NCBI GenBank assembly: GCA_937900755.1
Contig: CALCDN010000120.1
Location: forward strand, 1-7,270
From: an uncultured Acetobacter sp.
GTDB lineage: Bacteria > Pseudomonadota > Alphaproteobacteria > Acetobacterales > Acetobacteraceae
Length of the DNA: 7,270 nt
Direction: 5' to 3'
Below are positions 1 to 7,105 of this stretch, in pieces (positions within the stretch are counted from its first letter, which is position 1; each line of letters opens with the position of its first letter). The position numbers and the translations under genes are program-made. The notes beneath the pieces are model-generated. The model was not told where the DNA came from and searched no databases. It was given only the letters and a program-made list of their open reading frames with translations.

Positions 1-332
1 TGCATGACCGCCCTGGCCGCGGCCTCGCTCCTTACGTCCGGCACAGGGTGGGACGCCTCGCATATGCGCACATGCCGGGTGGGGGCGGCATGGCCATCAC
101 GCGTGACAACCACCCCTTCAAGCGCCACGTCCGGCCAGGCGGCCTCCAATGCCGCGGCCATGGCGGCGGAAGCCTTGCCCGCGCCCACCACAACGCAACG
201 GCCCGCAGGTTTTGGCGGCAGGTGCCCGGCCAGAACCCGAAACGGATCAGCACTGGCAATGGCTGCGTCAAACATGGACCGCAGCACGGTTCTGGCCCGT
301 GCGTTATCCCACGTAACCCCTGTATCGGACAT
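1..332 (-). CDS. Glycerate 2-kinase (type-2, DUF4147/MOFRL family), N-terminal part, cut by window edge
   Basis: Only the first 110 residues are inside the window; the frame stays open to base 3 and the rest lies beyond the left edge. The protein starts MSDTGVTWDNARA. It carries a glycine-rich VVVGAGKASAAMA stretch (residues 47-59), then GVVVTRDGHAAPTRHV (73-88) and EASHPVPD (92-99). These are the conserved N-terminal signatures of the GckA/TtuD glycerate kinase family, often annotated in older genomes as hydroxypyruvate reductase TtuD. From family knowledge, such enzymes phosphorylate D-glycerate to 2-phosphoglycerate with ATP in the cytoplasm, linking glyoxylate, tartrate or hydroxypyruvate breakdown to glycolysis. 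The ATG at 332 is well supported: an AAGGAGG Shine-Dalgarno lies 6 bases upstream. The gene follows the FUSC stop by 66 bp, so it may be co-transcribed with it. The catalytic C-terminal MOFRL domain cannot be checked here. Confidence 0.87.
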   Translation of the reverse strand, partial: MSDTGVTWDNARARTVLRSMFDAAIASADPFRVLAGHLPPKPAGRCVVVGAGKASAAMAAALEAAWPDVALEGVVVTRDGHAAPTRHVRICEASHPVPDVRSEAAARAVM

Positions 333-340
333 GGTGTTCC

Positions 341-347
341 TCCTTAG
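341..347 (-). promoter_or_regulatory. Strong ribosome binding site of the glycerate kinase gene
   Basis: Read on the minus strand, AAGGAGG is followed by 6 bases (AACACC) and then ATG at 332-330. It is among the best Shine-Dalgarno matches in the window and fixes the start of the partial glycerate kinase gene. Confidence 0.7.
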
Positions 348-361
348 GCTTTATGCACCCG

Positions 362-387
362 TAACCGGCCGCCACTCAATAACCGGC
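362..387. repeat. Short direct repeat TAACCGGC in the FUSC-glycerate kinase gap
   Basis: TAACCGGC occurs at 362-369 and again at 380-387, an 18-base period, in the 66-bp gap (333-398) between the FUSC stop and the glycerate kinase start. A repeat spaced close to two helical turns could be a regulator site. Eight bases is short and chance is a real alternative. I see no other structure in this gap apart from the ribosome binding site. Confidence 0.3.
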
Positions 388-398
388 ACAGACTGCGT

Positions 399-2633
399 TC
401 AGGAAAACGCCTTGTCCAGATAGGGGGAGGATGCATCAAAAAACGCCTGGTTTTCCCTGAGTTCCGTTTCAATCACATGCAGGCTGGCCAGCACACGTAA
501 CATTTCCTCGCGCACGGACAGGTTTGTCTCGGCCTGCTCCATGCGGGACAGATATTCCACGGCCAGCTGGGCCGCGCGCGCGGTGCGGCCATACTGCCCG
601 CCATACCGGCCCGAAAACTGCTGCATGCGGTTCATCATCGCCTGTGTGGCGTGCCGGGCGTCATCTGGCAGAATGTTGCGCCCCAAGATAACCCGCAGGC
701 GCAAAAGGTTGAGCTCCAGCGTCATGCCCGAAAGCACACCACTGACGTAGCGGTCACGCACATAGGTGTTGCGGTCATCGGTCGTCATGGAGGCAAGACG
801 AACAAAACCATCCACCCCACGGCCGATAATTTCGGTCATGGGGGGGGCGGCGCGCTGCTGGGCCAGCCTGCGCAGGCGGCGCAGAATGTTCACGCGCAGG
901 TCCCAGCGCAGGCCATCGGGGTCAAACGGCAGGAACAGCCGGTACATCCACATGGAAAACACCATGGCCAGGAACAGTGGCAGGGCGGTGTTGAAATACA
1001 GGAGCTCGTCCATGCGGCCCTGGTTCATCGGGCCGATGAGAATAGGCAGGAACAGGTTGTACGCAACGGCGGCCAGTATGAGCGGTGGCCAGGCAAACGC
1101 CAGCCCCCCCACCAGCATGGGCACGGCCAGGCAGAGGGCCAGCGTTTCATAGGTGGTGGGCTGGGCTATGACCCACAGGTCAAACAGCCCGCTCATGCCC
1201 ACCACAAAAATCGTCCCGTGCAAAAACGCCTGCGTGGCCAGGGCAGGCTGCTCCAGCGTGGAGAACAGGGCACAGACAATGGAGACAAACATCATGAATG
1301 TCAGCCCGTCCGGCCAGCCCGTTGTAATCCAGATAAGGCCCGAGCCAAAAATGGTCACCGATGCGCGCAGACTGTTGCTGAAGGCCATGCGCCAGTCCCG
1401 GTAACTCCGCATGGGGTAGCGAAAATGGTCATGCAGGACGGGGTTGCGGCTCATTTCAAACTGTTCAATGGCCTGTTGCAGCTCGTCCAGAATGGCGCCA
1501 AGCTTGTGCAGCAACTGCCCCTCGCGCGACAGGCTTCTCTCCTGCGCCGCCTCAATGGGGGGGTGTGTTGCCGCGATCATTTCCTGTTCCAGGCAGGTCG
1601 CCGCAAGCTGGGTGCAGGTCGCGCGCAGGGCAATCAGATCACGCAGTACCGGGGCCACGGGCAGGTCATCGGAGAGGCGCTGGGGAATGGTCTGTAAAAA
1701 ATCGGCCACCTGCCCCGCAACCAGCCTGTAATCCTTGCCCTGGCTTTCGGGCATGGACAGCAGGGCTCCCAGGTCCAGCCCACGCGACATCAGCACCGCA
1801 ATGGCGGCAAGGGCCGCACGGGCGTGGTCGCCCTCGTGCTGGTGCTCGCCCATTTCCACCTCGGCGAACTCCACCTGGTCGCTCAGGCCGACAATGGTTG
1901 TGAACACGCCGGGGGAGTTGGCCACCGCGCGCCGATCCCCCCCCAAAAGGCGCACAAGGGCCGGTACCGCGCCATCGAGGGCCTGCACAAAGTTGGTGGC
2001 GAGCCGGTTCCTGGCCCGCAGGCCCAGCCGGTACTGGAACAGGGAGGAAATAGTGGTTTCCACCACAATGCCCAGCGTAATATACGTGGCGCGCGCCATG
2101 GCGATATGGAAGATCTGGTCCGGGGCCGCCGCCCCATCCAGCGCGATAATGGCGTAGGTAAACCCTGACGCCCGCATGCCATGAATACGGTAATTGGTCA
2201 TGGTGGCGGGGCCGGGCAGCAGGGTGCCGACAAAGCAGAACCCGCCAATACCCACCGCAAGCCAGAAAATATACAGCAATGGGGACTGTGGCATGCTGCC
2301 AACCAGCACCAGGGCGCAGATTGTGCCCACCACCATGCCAAACATATGCCACCGCGCCTTGGCGATGGATTTGCCGCGCGTGCCCTGTGCGACCATCCAC
2401 ACGGTCAGGGCCGCCCATTGCGGGCTGCCCAGTTCCCACCAAAGGGCAATGCCAAGAGCGATGAGGGAGGACAGGGTCGTGCGGAGCGCGTAACCAAAGG
2501 ACAGAAGGTTAGGGGCAAACAGCCAGCGCAGCCTGCTCAGGTCACGCGAGGGACCGCCCCCTTCCAGCGCCTGACGGACAATGGTTCTAAAGGCCTGACA
2601 GAACTGGCCAAACGAAAACGCCGCAGCCTTCAT
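399..2633 (-). CDS. FUSC family (fusaric acid resistance / AaeB-like aromatic acid efflux) inner-membrane protein
   Basis: A 744-residue membrane protein with the two-block layout of the FUSC family. A hydrophobic N-terminal block (about residues 44-200) includes WWELGSPQWAALTVWMVAQG (65-84). A soluble middle region follows (about 205-415), then a second membrane block (about 420-568) and a cytoplasmic C-terminal tail (about 570-744). Family members such as AaeB and FusC form the inner-membrane part of efflux pumps for aromatic carboxylic acids and related weak acids, usually with a HlyD-type periplasmic adaptor and a small DUF1656 protein. Neither partner is in this window, so the substrate cannot be inferred. 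The ATG at 2633 is the first possible start, because an in-frame TGA lies six codons upstream, but no good Shine-Dalgarno precedes it. The coding strand contains four C or G runs of 7-8 bases. The gene lies 154 bp after apt and 66 bp before the glycerate kinase. Confidence 0.88.
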   Translation of the reverse strand: MKAAAFSFGQFCQAFRTIVRQALEGGGPSRDLSRLRWLFAPNLLSFGYALRTTLSSLIALGIALWWELGSPQWAALTVWMVAQGTRGKSIAKARWHMFGMVVGTICALVLVGSMPQSPLLYIFWLAVGIGGFCFVGTLLPGPATMTNYRIHGMRASGFTYAIIALDGAAAPDQIFHIAMARATYITLGIVVETTISSLFQYRLGLRARNRLATNFVQALDGAVPALVRLLGGDRRAVANSPGVFTTIVGLSDQVEFAEVEMGEHQHEGDHARAALAAIAVLMSRGLDLGALLSMPESQGKDYRLVAGQVADFLQTIPQRLSDDLPVAPVLRDLIALRATCTQLAATCLEQEMIAATHPPIEAAQERSLSREGQLLHKLGAILDELQQAIEQFEMSRNPVLHDHFRYPMRSYRDWRMAFSNSLRASVTIFGSGLIWITTGWPDGLTFMMFVSIVCALFSTLEQPALATQAFLHGTIFVVGMSGLFDLWVIAQPTTYETLALCLAVPMLVGGLAFAWPPLILAAVAYNLFLPILIGPMNQGRMDELLYFNTALPLFLAMVFSMWMYRLFLPFDPDGLRWDLRVNILRRLRRLAQQRAAPPMTEIIGRGVDGFVRLASMTTDDRNTYVRDRYVSGVLSGMTLELNLLRLRVILGRNILPDDARHATQAMMNRMQQFSGRYGGQYGRTARAAQLAVEYLSRMEQAETNLSVREEMLRVLASLHVIETELRENQAFFDASSPYLDKAFS

Positions 2634-2787
2634 GCCGCGTTCTGCCGGTCAGGACTGATCAGAAATACTGCCATCTGCCTTCTTCTTACCCCAAAGAAGC
2701 CCAAAAGCGTATTCACACCTCGTATGCCCTGTCCTGCACCCAGCGTTACGCACAGGACATGGCACGGGAGAAAAGCTTTTTTCGCTT
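2634..2787. other. apt-FUSC intergenic region
   Basis: This 154-bp spacer should hold the end of the apt transcript and the start of the FUSC transcript. It contains three inverted repeats: an A/T-rich one at 2771-2789, a longer one at 2726-2763, and CTTCTT/AAGAAG with a 6-base loop at 2682-2699. The last lies 49 bases or more upstream of the FUSC start and could be an operator or part of a leader hairpin. I could not find a convincing -35/-10 pair. No plausible small gene is visible. Confidence 0.5.
2726..2763. repeat. Inverted repeat with 11-bp arms (one mismatch) downstream of apt
   Basis: The left arm GCCCTGTCCTG (2726-2736) pairs with the right arm CAGGACATGGC (2753-2763). There are 7 contiguous inner base pairs, one mismatch, then 3 outer pairs. 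The 16-base loop contains a further GCG-TTA-CGC mini-inverted repeat. Neither strand has a T-run directly after it, so it is not a textbook intrinsic terminator. It could stabilise the apt mRNA 3' end, assist termination, or be a binding site upstream of the FUSC gene. Confidence 0.5.
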
Positions 2788-2789
2788 TT
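2771..2789 (-). terminator. Weak candidate terminator hairpin after apt
   Basis: It begins within the last bases before the apt stop codon is cleared. The minus strand reads AAAAGC, a 7-base A-rich loop, then GCTTTT, giving a 6-bp stem with only two G/C pairs. The 3' arm doubles as a short U-run. The position suits the end of the apt transcript, but the stem is weak, so termination may depend on the longer inverted repeat just beyond it or on Rho. Confidence 0.3.
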
Positions 2790-3321
2790 AGTCTTCGTAG
2801 GACAGCAGACTTGTCACGGTCGTGTCCAGTTTGTCACGCCCGCCAAGGCCTGTCAGTTCAACCAGAACGGATGCGCCAACCACCTCGGCCCCGGCCTTGC
2901 GCAGCAATGCAATGGAGGCCGCAAGCGTGCCACCGGTTGCCAGCAGGTCATCCATAACCACAACGCGCTGGCCGGGCCTGACGGCATCGGCCTGAATTTC
3001 CAGCGTATCGGAGCCATATTCCAGGTCGTAGGTGTGCGCAATTGTCTTGCCCGGCAGCTTACCACTCTTGCGCAGCATCAGCATGCCACAGCCCATCCGG
3101 TCCGCAATGGGGGCGGCGGTCAAAAACCCGCGCGATTCCACCGCAGCCAGCAGGTCTGGCCGCAGGGGAGCGATCTGGCGGGAGAGCCGACCCATGGCGA
3201 TCTGCCAGGCATCAGGGTTTTGCATCAGGGTTGAAATATCGTAAAATAAAATACCCGGTTTGGGAAAATCGGGAATGTGCCGGATGTAATCCTTAAGGTC
3301 GATATCCTGACGTCCGGTCAT
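2788..3321 (-). CDS. apt: Adenine phosphoribosyltransferase
   Basis: A cytoplasmic purine-salvage enzyme that converts adenine plus PRPP to AMP and pyrophosphate. From the ATG at 3321 the protein has 177 residues, close to the usual 170-180 for Apt. It starts MTGRQDIDLKDYIRHIPDFP, and the IPDFPKPGILFYDI segment (16-29) is the typical Apt N-terminus. ESRGF (62-66) is the conserved family motif. RKSGKLPGKTIAHTYDLEYG (84-103) is the flexible catalytic loop. VVMDDLLATGGT (121-132) is the PRPP-binding signature with both acidic residues intact. The open frame extends upstream to a TTG at 3399, but those residues do not look like Apt. An AAGGA lies 12 bases before the chosen ATG, a slightly long spacing. 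An ATG at 3345, eight codons upstream, is the main alternative and has no visible Shine-Dalgarno. Apt is isolated from its neighbours by about 150 bp on each side, as expected for a separately expressed housekeeping gene. Confidence 0.95.
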   Translation of the reverse strand: MTGRQDIDLKDYIRHIPDFPKPGILFYDISTLMQNPDAWQIAMGRLSRQIAPLRPDLLAAVESRGFLTAAPIADRMGCGMLMLRKSGKLPGKTIAHTYDLEYGSDTLEIQADAVRPGQRVVVMDDLLATGGTLAASIALLRKAGAEVVGASVLVELTGLGGRDKLDTTVTSLLSYED

Positions 3322-3480
3322 GATGTTTGACAATCCTTCATCCATGCGCCCAACGCTGTGGAAGCGCGTTTTCCATCCTGCCTTATTCCCATAGGTCAAG
3401 TACCGCTGGCGAACAGTTCTGTGGCAACCGGCCCCGCTCTATCCCGCGCCGGGGCGTTCCGCAAGGGAAGATCTGGTTAA
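3322..3480. other. Kinase-apt intergenic region
   Basis: A 159-bp spacer between the histidine kinase stop and the apt start. It holds the tentative apt promoter and a GC-rich inverted repeat, GCCCCG (3431-3436) with CGGGGC (3450-3455), separated by 13 bases. That repeat could help end the kinase transcript but lacks a following T-run. No further gene is visible. Confidence 0.4.
3370..3399 (-). promoter_or_regulatory. Tentative promoter for apt
   Basis: On the minus strand TTGACC (3399-3394) resembles a sigma-70 -35 box. After an 18-base spacer comes TGGAAA (3375-3370), a poor -10 match (three of six). It would leave a leader of roughly 40 bases before the apt ATG. The -35 is good and the -10 weak, so this is only a suggestion. 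Confidence 0.22.
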
Positions 3481-5754
3481 TCAGACCCCCGTCCGCGCCC
3501 CCAGTGCCGCGGTCACCGCCTCCATCAATCCATCGCGGCGGAAAGGCTTGGCCAGCAGGCGCACATTGGGAACACTCCCCTCCGGCGGGGGAGAATCGGC
3601 CGTAAGATCGCCCGACATGTACACCACCGCCAAAGCGGGGTACCGCTCGACCAGCACGCGGGAGAGGGTCACCCCATCCAGCGGACCGGGGAGCTGGATG
3701 TCGGTCACCAGCAGGTCCAGTTCCCCGTCAACCCCCGCGGCCGTGTCAAACGCCTGTTCGCCGTCTCCTGCCTCGAGCACCTTGTGGCCCGCCATGCCCA
3801 GAATGGTCACGACAATATCGCGGATGGCGGCGTCATCCTCCACCACCAGCACCTGCAGGCTGCGCGCCTGCGCGGGCGGGTTCGCGGGCTTGGCCAGGGC
3901 AGGCACGATCGCCGCCATGGGCTCCTCCCCTCCTGCGTTGACCATGACCGCGCGCGGCAACCACAACGAAACCTCGGTGCCACTGCCACGCCCCGTCGCC
4001 ACCACAACCCGGCCACTCACCTGCTGGGAAAACGCCAGAACCATGGCCATGCCAAGGCCCGTCCCGGCCCCTTCCCGCTTGGTGGTGAAAAACGGCTCGA
4101 ACAGGCGGTCCATGACCTCACGCGTCATGCCAAAACCGCTGTCCACCACATCCAGCCTGATCCAGTCGCCCGCGGGCAGGGGGGAGGGGTCGGACACAAC
4201 ACGAAGACTGCGCCCCTCCTCCACCGGCAGGCTCATCAGGTCGGCATTGACGGAGAACGTGACATTCCGTGCCGTAATCCGCAGCCGCCCGCCCGAAGGC
4301 ATGGCGTCACGCGCATTGATGGCCAGGTTGAGCACGGCACTTTCCAGCTGGGCCGGGTCCGCGCGCACGGGCCATACATCGGCCACAACGCCACATTCCA
4401 CCACAATGCGCGGGCCGATCACACGCCCCAGCAGCCCCCCCAGAAAGGCGAACAGGTCGGACAGGCGCAACGAATCGGGTGCGCCGCGCTGCCTGCGCAT
4501 GAAGGAAAGAAGCTGCCCCGTAAGCGCTTCGGAGCGATGGCCCGCATGGGTGGCGGCAGACAGATATTCCTGCCTTTGCTCGACCTGTTCGGGCTGGTCA
4601 TATTCCGCCGCGAGTTCGAGGTTCCCCAGAATAACCGTGAGCAGGTTTTTGAAGTCATGCGCAATGCCCGCGGTCAACTGGCCAAGGGCACGCAGTTTCT
4701 GCGCCTCGCCCAGAGCGCGCTCACTGCGCAGGCGCATGGTAATGTCGGCCGCGGTCAGCACAAAACCGCGCCGCTCGGCCGCGCCATCGGGGGCAAAGAA
4801 CAGCGTGCGGCACAGTTCCAGGTCAGCCCCATTGGCGCCTTTACATTCCGCCACGACCGGGGGGGCCAGCTCCCCCTTGGACAGGCTGCTCTCAATATGT
4901 TCGAACGGCTCCAAAAGGGGCACACCATCCACGACCAGCATGCCGCTCAGGGCATTGTAGGACAGGCCTGTACGCAAAAAATCCTTGCCCAGCCCAAGAA
5001 CGGTTGCAAGCTGCTCGTTCCAGTGCCACAGGCACCCGTCCGCGCCAAACACCGCAACACCCAGGCTCAGGCTGTCCAGGGTGGCGCGCAACCGCAACGC
5101 CAGATCCCGCGAGGAAGCCTCGGCCCGCGCCGCGGCGAGCGAGGAACGGTCAAGCACCCAGCCTGCGGAAATCATGCTGAGCACGCCAGTCAGGATCCCC
5201 AGGAGCGCCAGCCTGCGCTGCCAGCTTGTATTGCGCAGCATGTTGGCAACGCGGTCCGCCTGATCGAGCGTGCTGGCGCGGCTTAGAACCGAAAGGTTCT
5301 GGTCCAGTGCCGCCAGAAGGGTCGCGCCATCATGTGGCATGGCGTCGGCTGTTCTGGGCCACGCGCTGATGGCCTGGAGCTGTTTTTCCACAACGCCCAG
5401 CACATCCTTGCGGCTCCCGCCCTCGCGCAGTTGCACGGAGCGGAATCCGTCAAACCCGGCATGGGCGTCGGACAGTTGGGTAATGGCCTGAATATAACAT
5501 TCGGCATCGACCGGGTTATGCTCGGCCTCAAAGGCATAGTGGCATATGCGGGCGTTACTGGTGGCATGGTGCACACCACGCAGGTAAATGCCCGCCGCCG
5601 TGCTCTGGCGGTCCATGTTGCCATGGCGGGCCATGTCGTTCCCTAGTTCAATACCAATGCCACCAAAGGTCACAATCAGCACACCAGCCCCGATAAGAGC
5701 CAGAATATGAGCCCGTCTTGCTGGATGCCGTAGCATGTCAGGCATGCCCCCCAT
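3481..5754 (-). CDS. Hybrid sensor histidine kinase (two TM segments, PAS, HisKA, HATPase, C-terminal receiver)
   Basis: Numbered from the ATG at 5754 (757 residues). TM1 is at about 16-37, followed by a periplasmic sensor segment of about 140 residues with two cysteines. TM2 is at about 180-200, with a PAS-like domain at about 221-338. The phospho-acceptor His366 lies in GIAHDFKNLL. The ATP domain shows the N box (LNLAINARDAMP, about 475-486), DSGFGM (538-543), LFEPFFTTK (551-559) and GAGTGLGM (562-569). A receiver domain (about 633-751) has the acidic pair Glu639/Asp640, phospho-acceptor Asp685, Ser714 and Lys736, all intact. It should autophosphorylate on sensing a periplasmic or membrane signal and pass phosphate to its own receiver, then perhaps to an unseen phosphotransfer protein or regulator. 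No DNA-binding output or separate regulator is in the window. The start is uncertain: 5754 has GGCGG 8 bases upstream. ATGs at 5811 (16 bp after the MFS stop, no Shine-Dalgarno), 5745 and 5736 are alternatives. The gene probably shares a transcript with the exporter. Confidence 0.92.
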   Translation of the reverse strand: MGGMPDMLRHPARRAHILALIGAGVLIVTFGGIGIELGNDMARHGNMDRQSTAAGIYLRGVHHATSNARICHYAFEAEHNPVDAECYIQAITQLSDAHAGFDGFRSVQLREGGSRKDVLGVVEKQLQAISAWPRTADAMPHDGATLLAALDQNLSVLSRASTLDQADRVANMLRNTSWQRRLALLGILTGVLSMISAGWVLDRSSLAAARAEASSRDLALRLRATLDSLSLGVAVFGADGCLWHWNEQLATVLGLGKDFLRTGLSYNALSGMLVVDGVPLLEPFEHIESSLSKGELAPPVVAECKGANGADLELCRTLFFAPDGAAERRGFVLTAADITMRLRSERALGEAQKLRALGQLTAGIAHDFKNLLTVILGNLELAAEYDQPEQVEQRQEYLSAATHAGHRSEALTGQLLSFMRRQRGAPDSLRLSDLFAFLGGLLGRVIGPRIVVECGVVADVWPVRADPAQLESAVLNLAINARDAMPSGGRLRITARNVTFSVNADLMSLPVEEGRSLRVVSDPSPLPAGDWIRLDVVDSGFGMTREVMDRLFEPFFTTKREGAGTGLGMAMVLAFSQQVSGRVVVATGRGSGTEVSLWLPRAVMVNAGGEEPMAAIVPALAKPANPPAQARSLQVLVVEDDAAIRDIVVTILGMAGHKVLEAGDGEQAFDTAAGVDGELDLLVTDIQLPGPLDGVTLSRVLVERYPALAVVYMSGDLTADSPPPEGSVPNVRLLAKPFRRDGLMEAVTAALGARTGV

Positions 5755-5827
5755 TTTTGTGTCCGCCACGCCTCGTGGGCATGGCAGCTTGATCATGGCC
5801 GGGCAAGGCATGGCTGCCCATGCAGGA

Positions 5828-7105
5828 TCAGGCCCCTCCGCGCGCCACGGGACGAAACAGATGCGTACACAGCATCATAAGCGCACCAAAGCACATACAT
5901 CCAGCCATTGGTAACGAAGATGTGGCCGCAAACAACCCGACAACCACCCCGGCCAAGGCACCCAGCACATACTGCAACGTGCCTGCAAGCGCTGACGCGG
6001 CCCCCGCCTGGGAGGGATGGTCGGCCAGGGCCATCATCATCGCATTGGGAAAAATAATGCCCGTGGGGGCCAGGGCCAGCACCATGGCGCCAATAACCAG
6101 CCAGACCTCGTACGCCCTGTAGGCAGGGGGTGCGTACCATCCGCCCCACAGGCTTACCCCCACCATGAGCACCGTCCCCAGCACCGACATGGCCACCGCG
6201 CCATGCAGCAGGCGGGCCGGGTCCACCCGCCCGACCAGCAGGCCGTTGACCTGGGACGCCCCGATCATGAAGACCGACATGACCCCGAACAACATGGAAA
6301 ACCGCAGGGGCGAAAAATGGAAAAGCTGCACAAACACAAACGGGGCCGCCGTAAGGTAGCTGAAGGACATGAAGGTCGAAAACGCCGTGATCATGGCATA
6401 AACACTATAGCCCCGGTCCCCCAACAGGCCCACGTAACGGGTGAGCAGCGTCATGGGGGAAAGGGTCTGACGCTTCTGGTAAGGCAGTGTTTCGGGCAGG
6501 ACCCACAGCACAAGGGCCACGCACACCACGCCATAAACCGCCGATGCCCAGAAAATAATCCGCCACGAAACAAACTCCACCACCAGACCACCCAGCATGG
6601 GGGCCAGAATGGGCACCACCCCCATGACCATGATCAGGCGGGACATCATGCGCGCCCCCGCCGCCCGGTCGGACACCACATCACGCACACACGCCGTTGG
6701 CACCACCAGACTGGCCGAAGCCCCGATGGACGCGACAAAGCGGGCTATGGAAAATGTTGTGACATCGGGCGCGAACGCACACACGGCAGAGGCCACGGCA
6801 TACAGCGCATTGCCCACCAGCATGGGCCTGCGCCGGCCATACCTGTCCGCCAGCGGTCCCACGCTCAACTGCCCTATGGCCAGGCCCACAAACCAGATGG
6901 CCAGCGTAAACTGCACATTGCCCGCGCTGGTATGGAAGCTCTGCTCCATGGCCGGGAAGGCAGGCAGGTAAATATCTGTCGAAATGGGGCCAACGGCTGT
7001 TAAAAACCCGAGCAGAAGAGACAGCCAGCCCGGCACCCCATTGGCAAAAACCGGCCGCACCGCCTTGCCTGCCTCTGCTGGCCGCGCAAGGGAGGAAGAA
7101 GTCAT
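5828..7105 (-). CDS. Bcr/CflA family MFS drug-resistance transporter
   Basis: A 425-residue, 12-helix inner-membrane proton antiporter of the DHA1 group; family members export antibiotics such as bicyclomycin, chloramphenicol or florfenicol. STDIYLPAFPAM (42-53) is the Bcr/CflA signature at the end of helix 1. GPLADRYGRRRPML (83-96) is the MFS motif A loop between helices 2 and 3. PILAPMLGG (165-173) fits the antiporter motif C. NAMMMALADHPSQAGAASAL (354-373) is a typical late-helix segment of this family. The frame is open up to 7246, but the upstream residues are arginine- and proline-rich and unlike a transporter. The ATG at 7105 has GGAGGG with a 6-base spacer and gives the usual family length. 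An ATG at 7123 lacks a Shine-Dalgarno. The start lies in a perfect inverted repeat that may control translation. The kinase gene follows by 16-73 bp depending on its start. The actual substrate is unknown. Confidence 0.92.
   Translation of the reverse strand: MTSSSLARPAEAGKAVRPVFANGVPGWLSLLLGFLTAVGPISTDIYLPAFPAMEQSFHTSAGNVQFTLAIWFVGLAIGQLSVGPLADRYGRRRPMLVGNALYAVASAVCAFAPDVTTFSIARFVASIGASASLVVPTACVRDVVSDRAAGARMMSRLIMVMGVVPILAPMLGGLVVEFVSWRIIFWASAVYGVVCVALVLWVLPETLPYQKRQTLSPMTLLTRYVGLLGDRGYSVYAMITAFSTFMSFSYLTAAPFVFVQLFHFSPLRFSMLFGVMSVFMIGASQVNGLLVGRVDPARLLHGAVAMSVLGTVLMVGVSLWGGWYAPPAYRAYEVWLVIGAMVLALAPTGIIFPNAMMMALADHPSQAGAASALAGTLQYVLGALAGVVVGLFAATSSLPMAGCMCFGALMMLCTHLFRPVARGGA

Noticed and set aside
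4..423. Plus-strand frame of 139 codons at the left end
   Set aside because: It overlaps the glycerate kinase N-terminus, which has clear family motifs and a strong ribosome binding site on the other strand.
651..1697. Plus-strand frame of 348 codons inside the FUSC gene
   Set aside because: His/Gln/Gly-rich composition typical of an antisense shadow; the minus-strand FUSC protein is clear.
3322..3399. N-terminal extension of Apt to a TTG at 3399
   Set aside because: The extra 26 residues do not match Apt proteins, which normally begin near the DLKDYIRHIPDFP segment, and TTG is a rare start.
3431..3455. GC-rich inverted repeat as the intrinsic terminator of the kinase gene
   Set aside because: The stem is only 6 bp with a 13-base loop, and no T-run follows on the transcribed strand.
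3548..4960. Second long plus-strand frame (470 codons) over the kinase
   Set aside because: Ser/Arg/Pro-rich shadow of the kinase frame with no family resemblance.
3784..5286. Long plus-strand open frame (500 codons) antisense to the histidine kinase
   Set aside because: The translation is rich in His, Gln, Arg and Gly with no recognisable domain, as expected opposite GC-rich codons. The minus-strand kinase has every catalytic motif intact.
6017..7003. Plus-strand frame of 328 codons inside the MFS gene
   Set aside because: His/Arg/Gly-rich, no domain, fully opposite a well-supported transporter.
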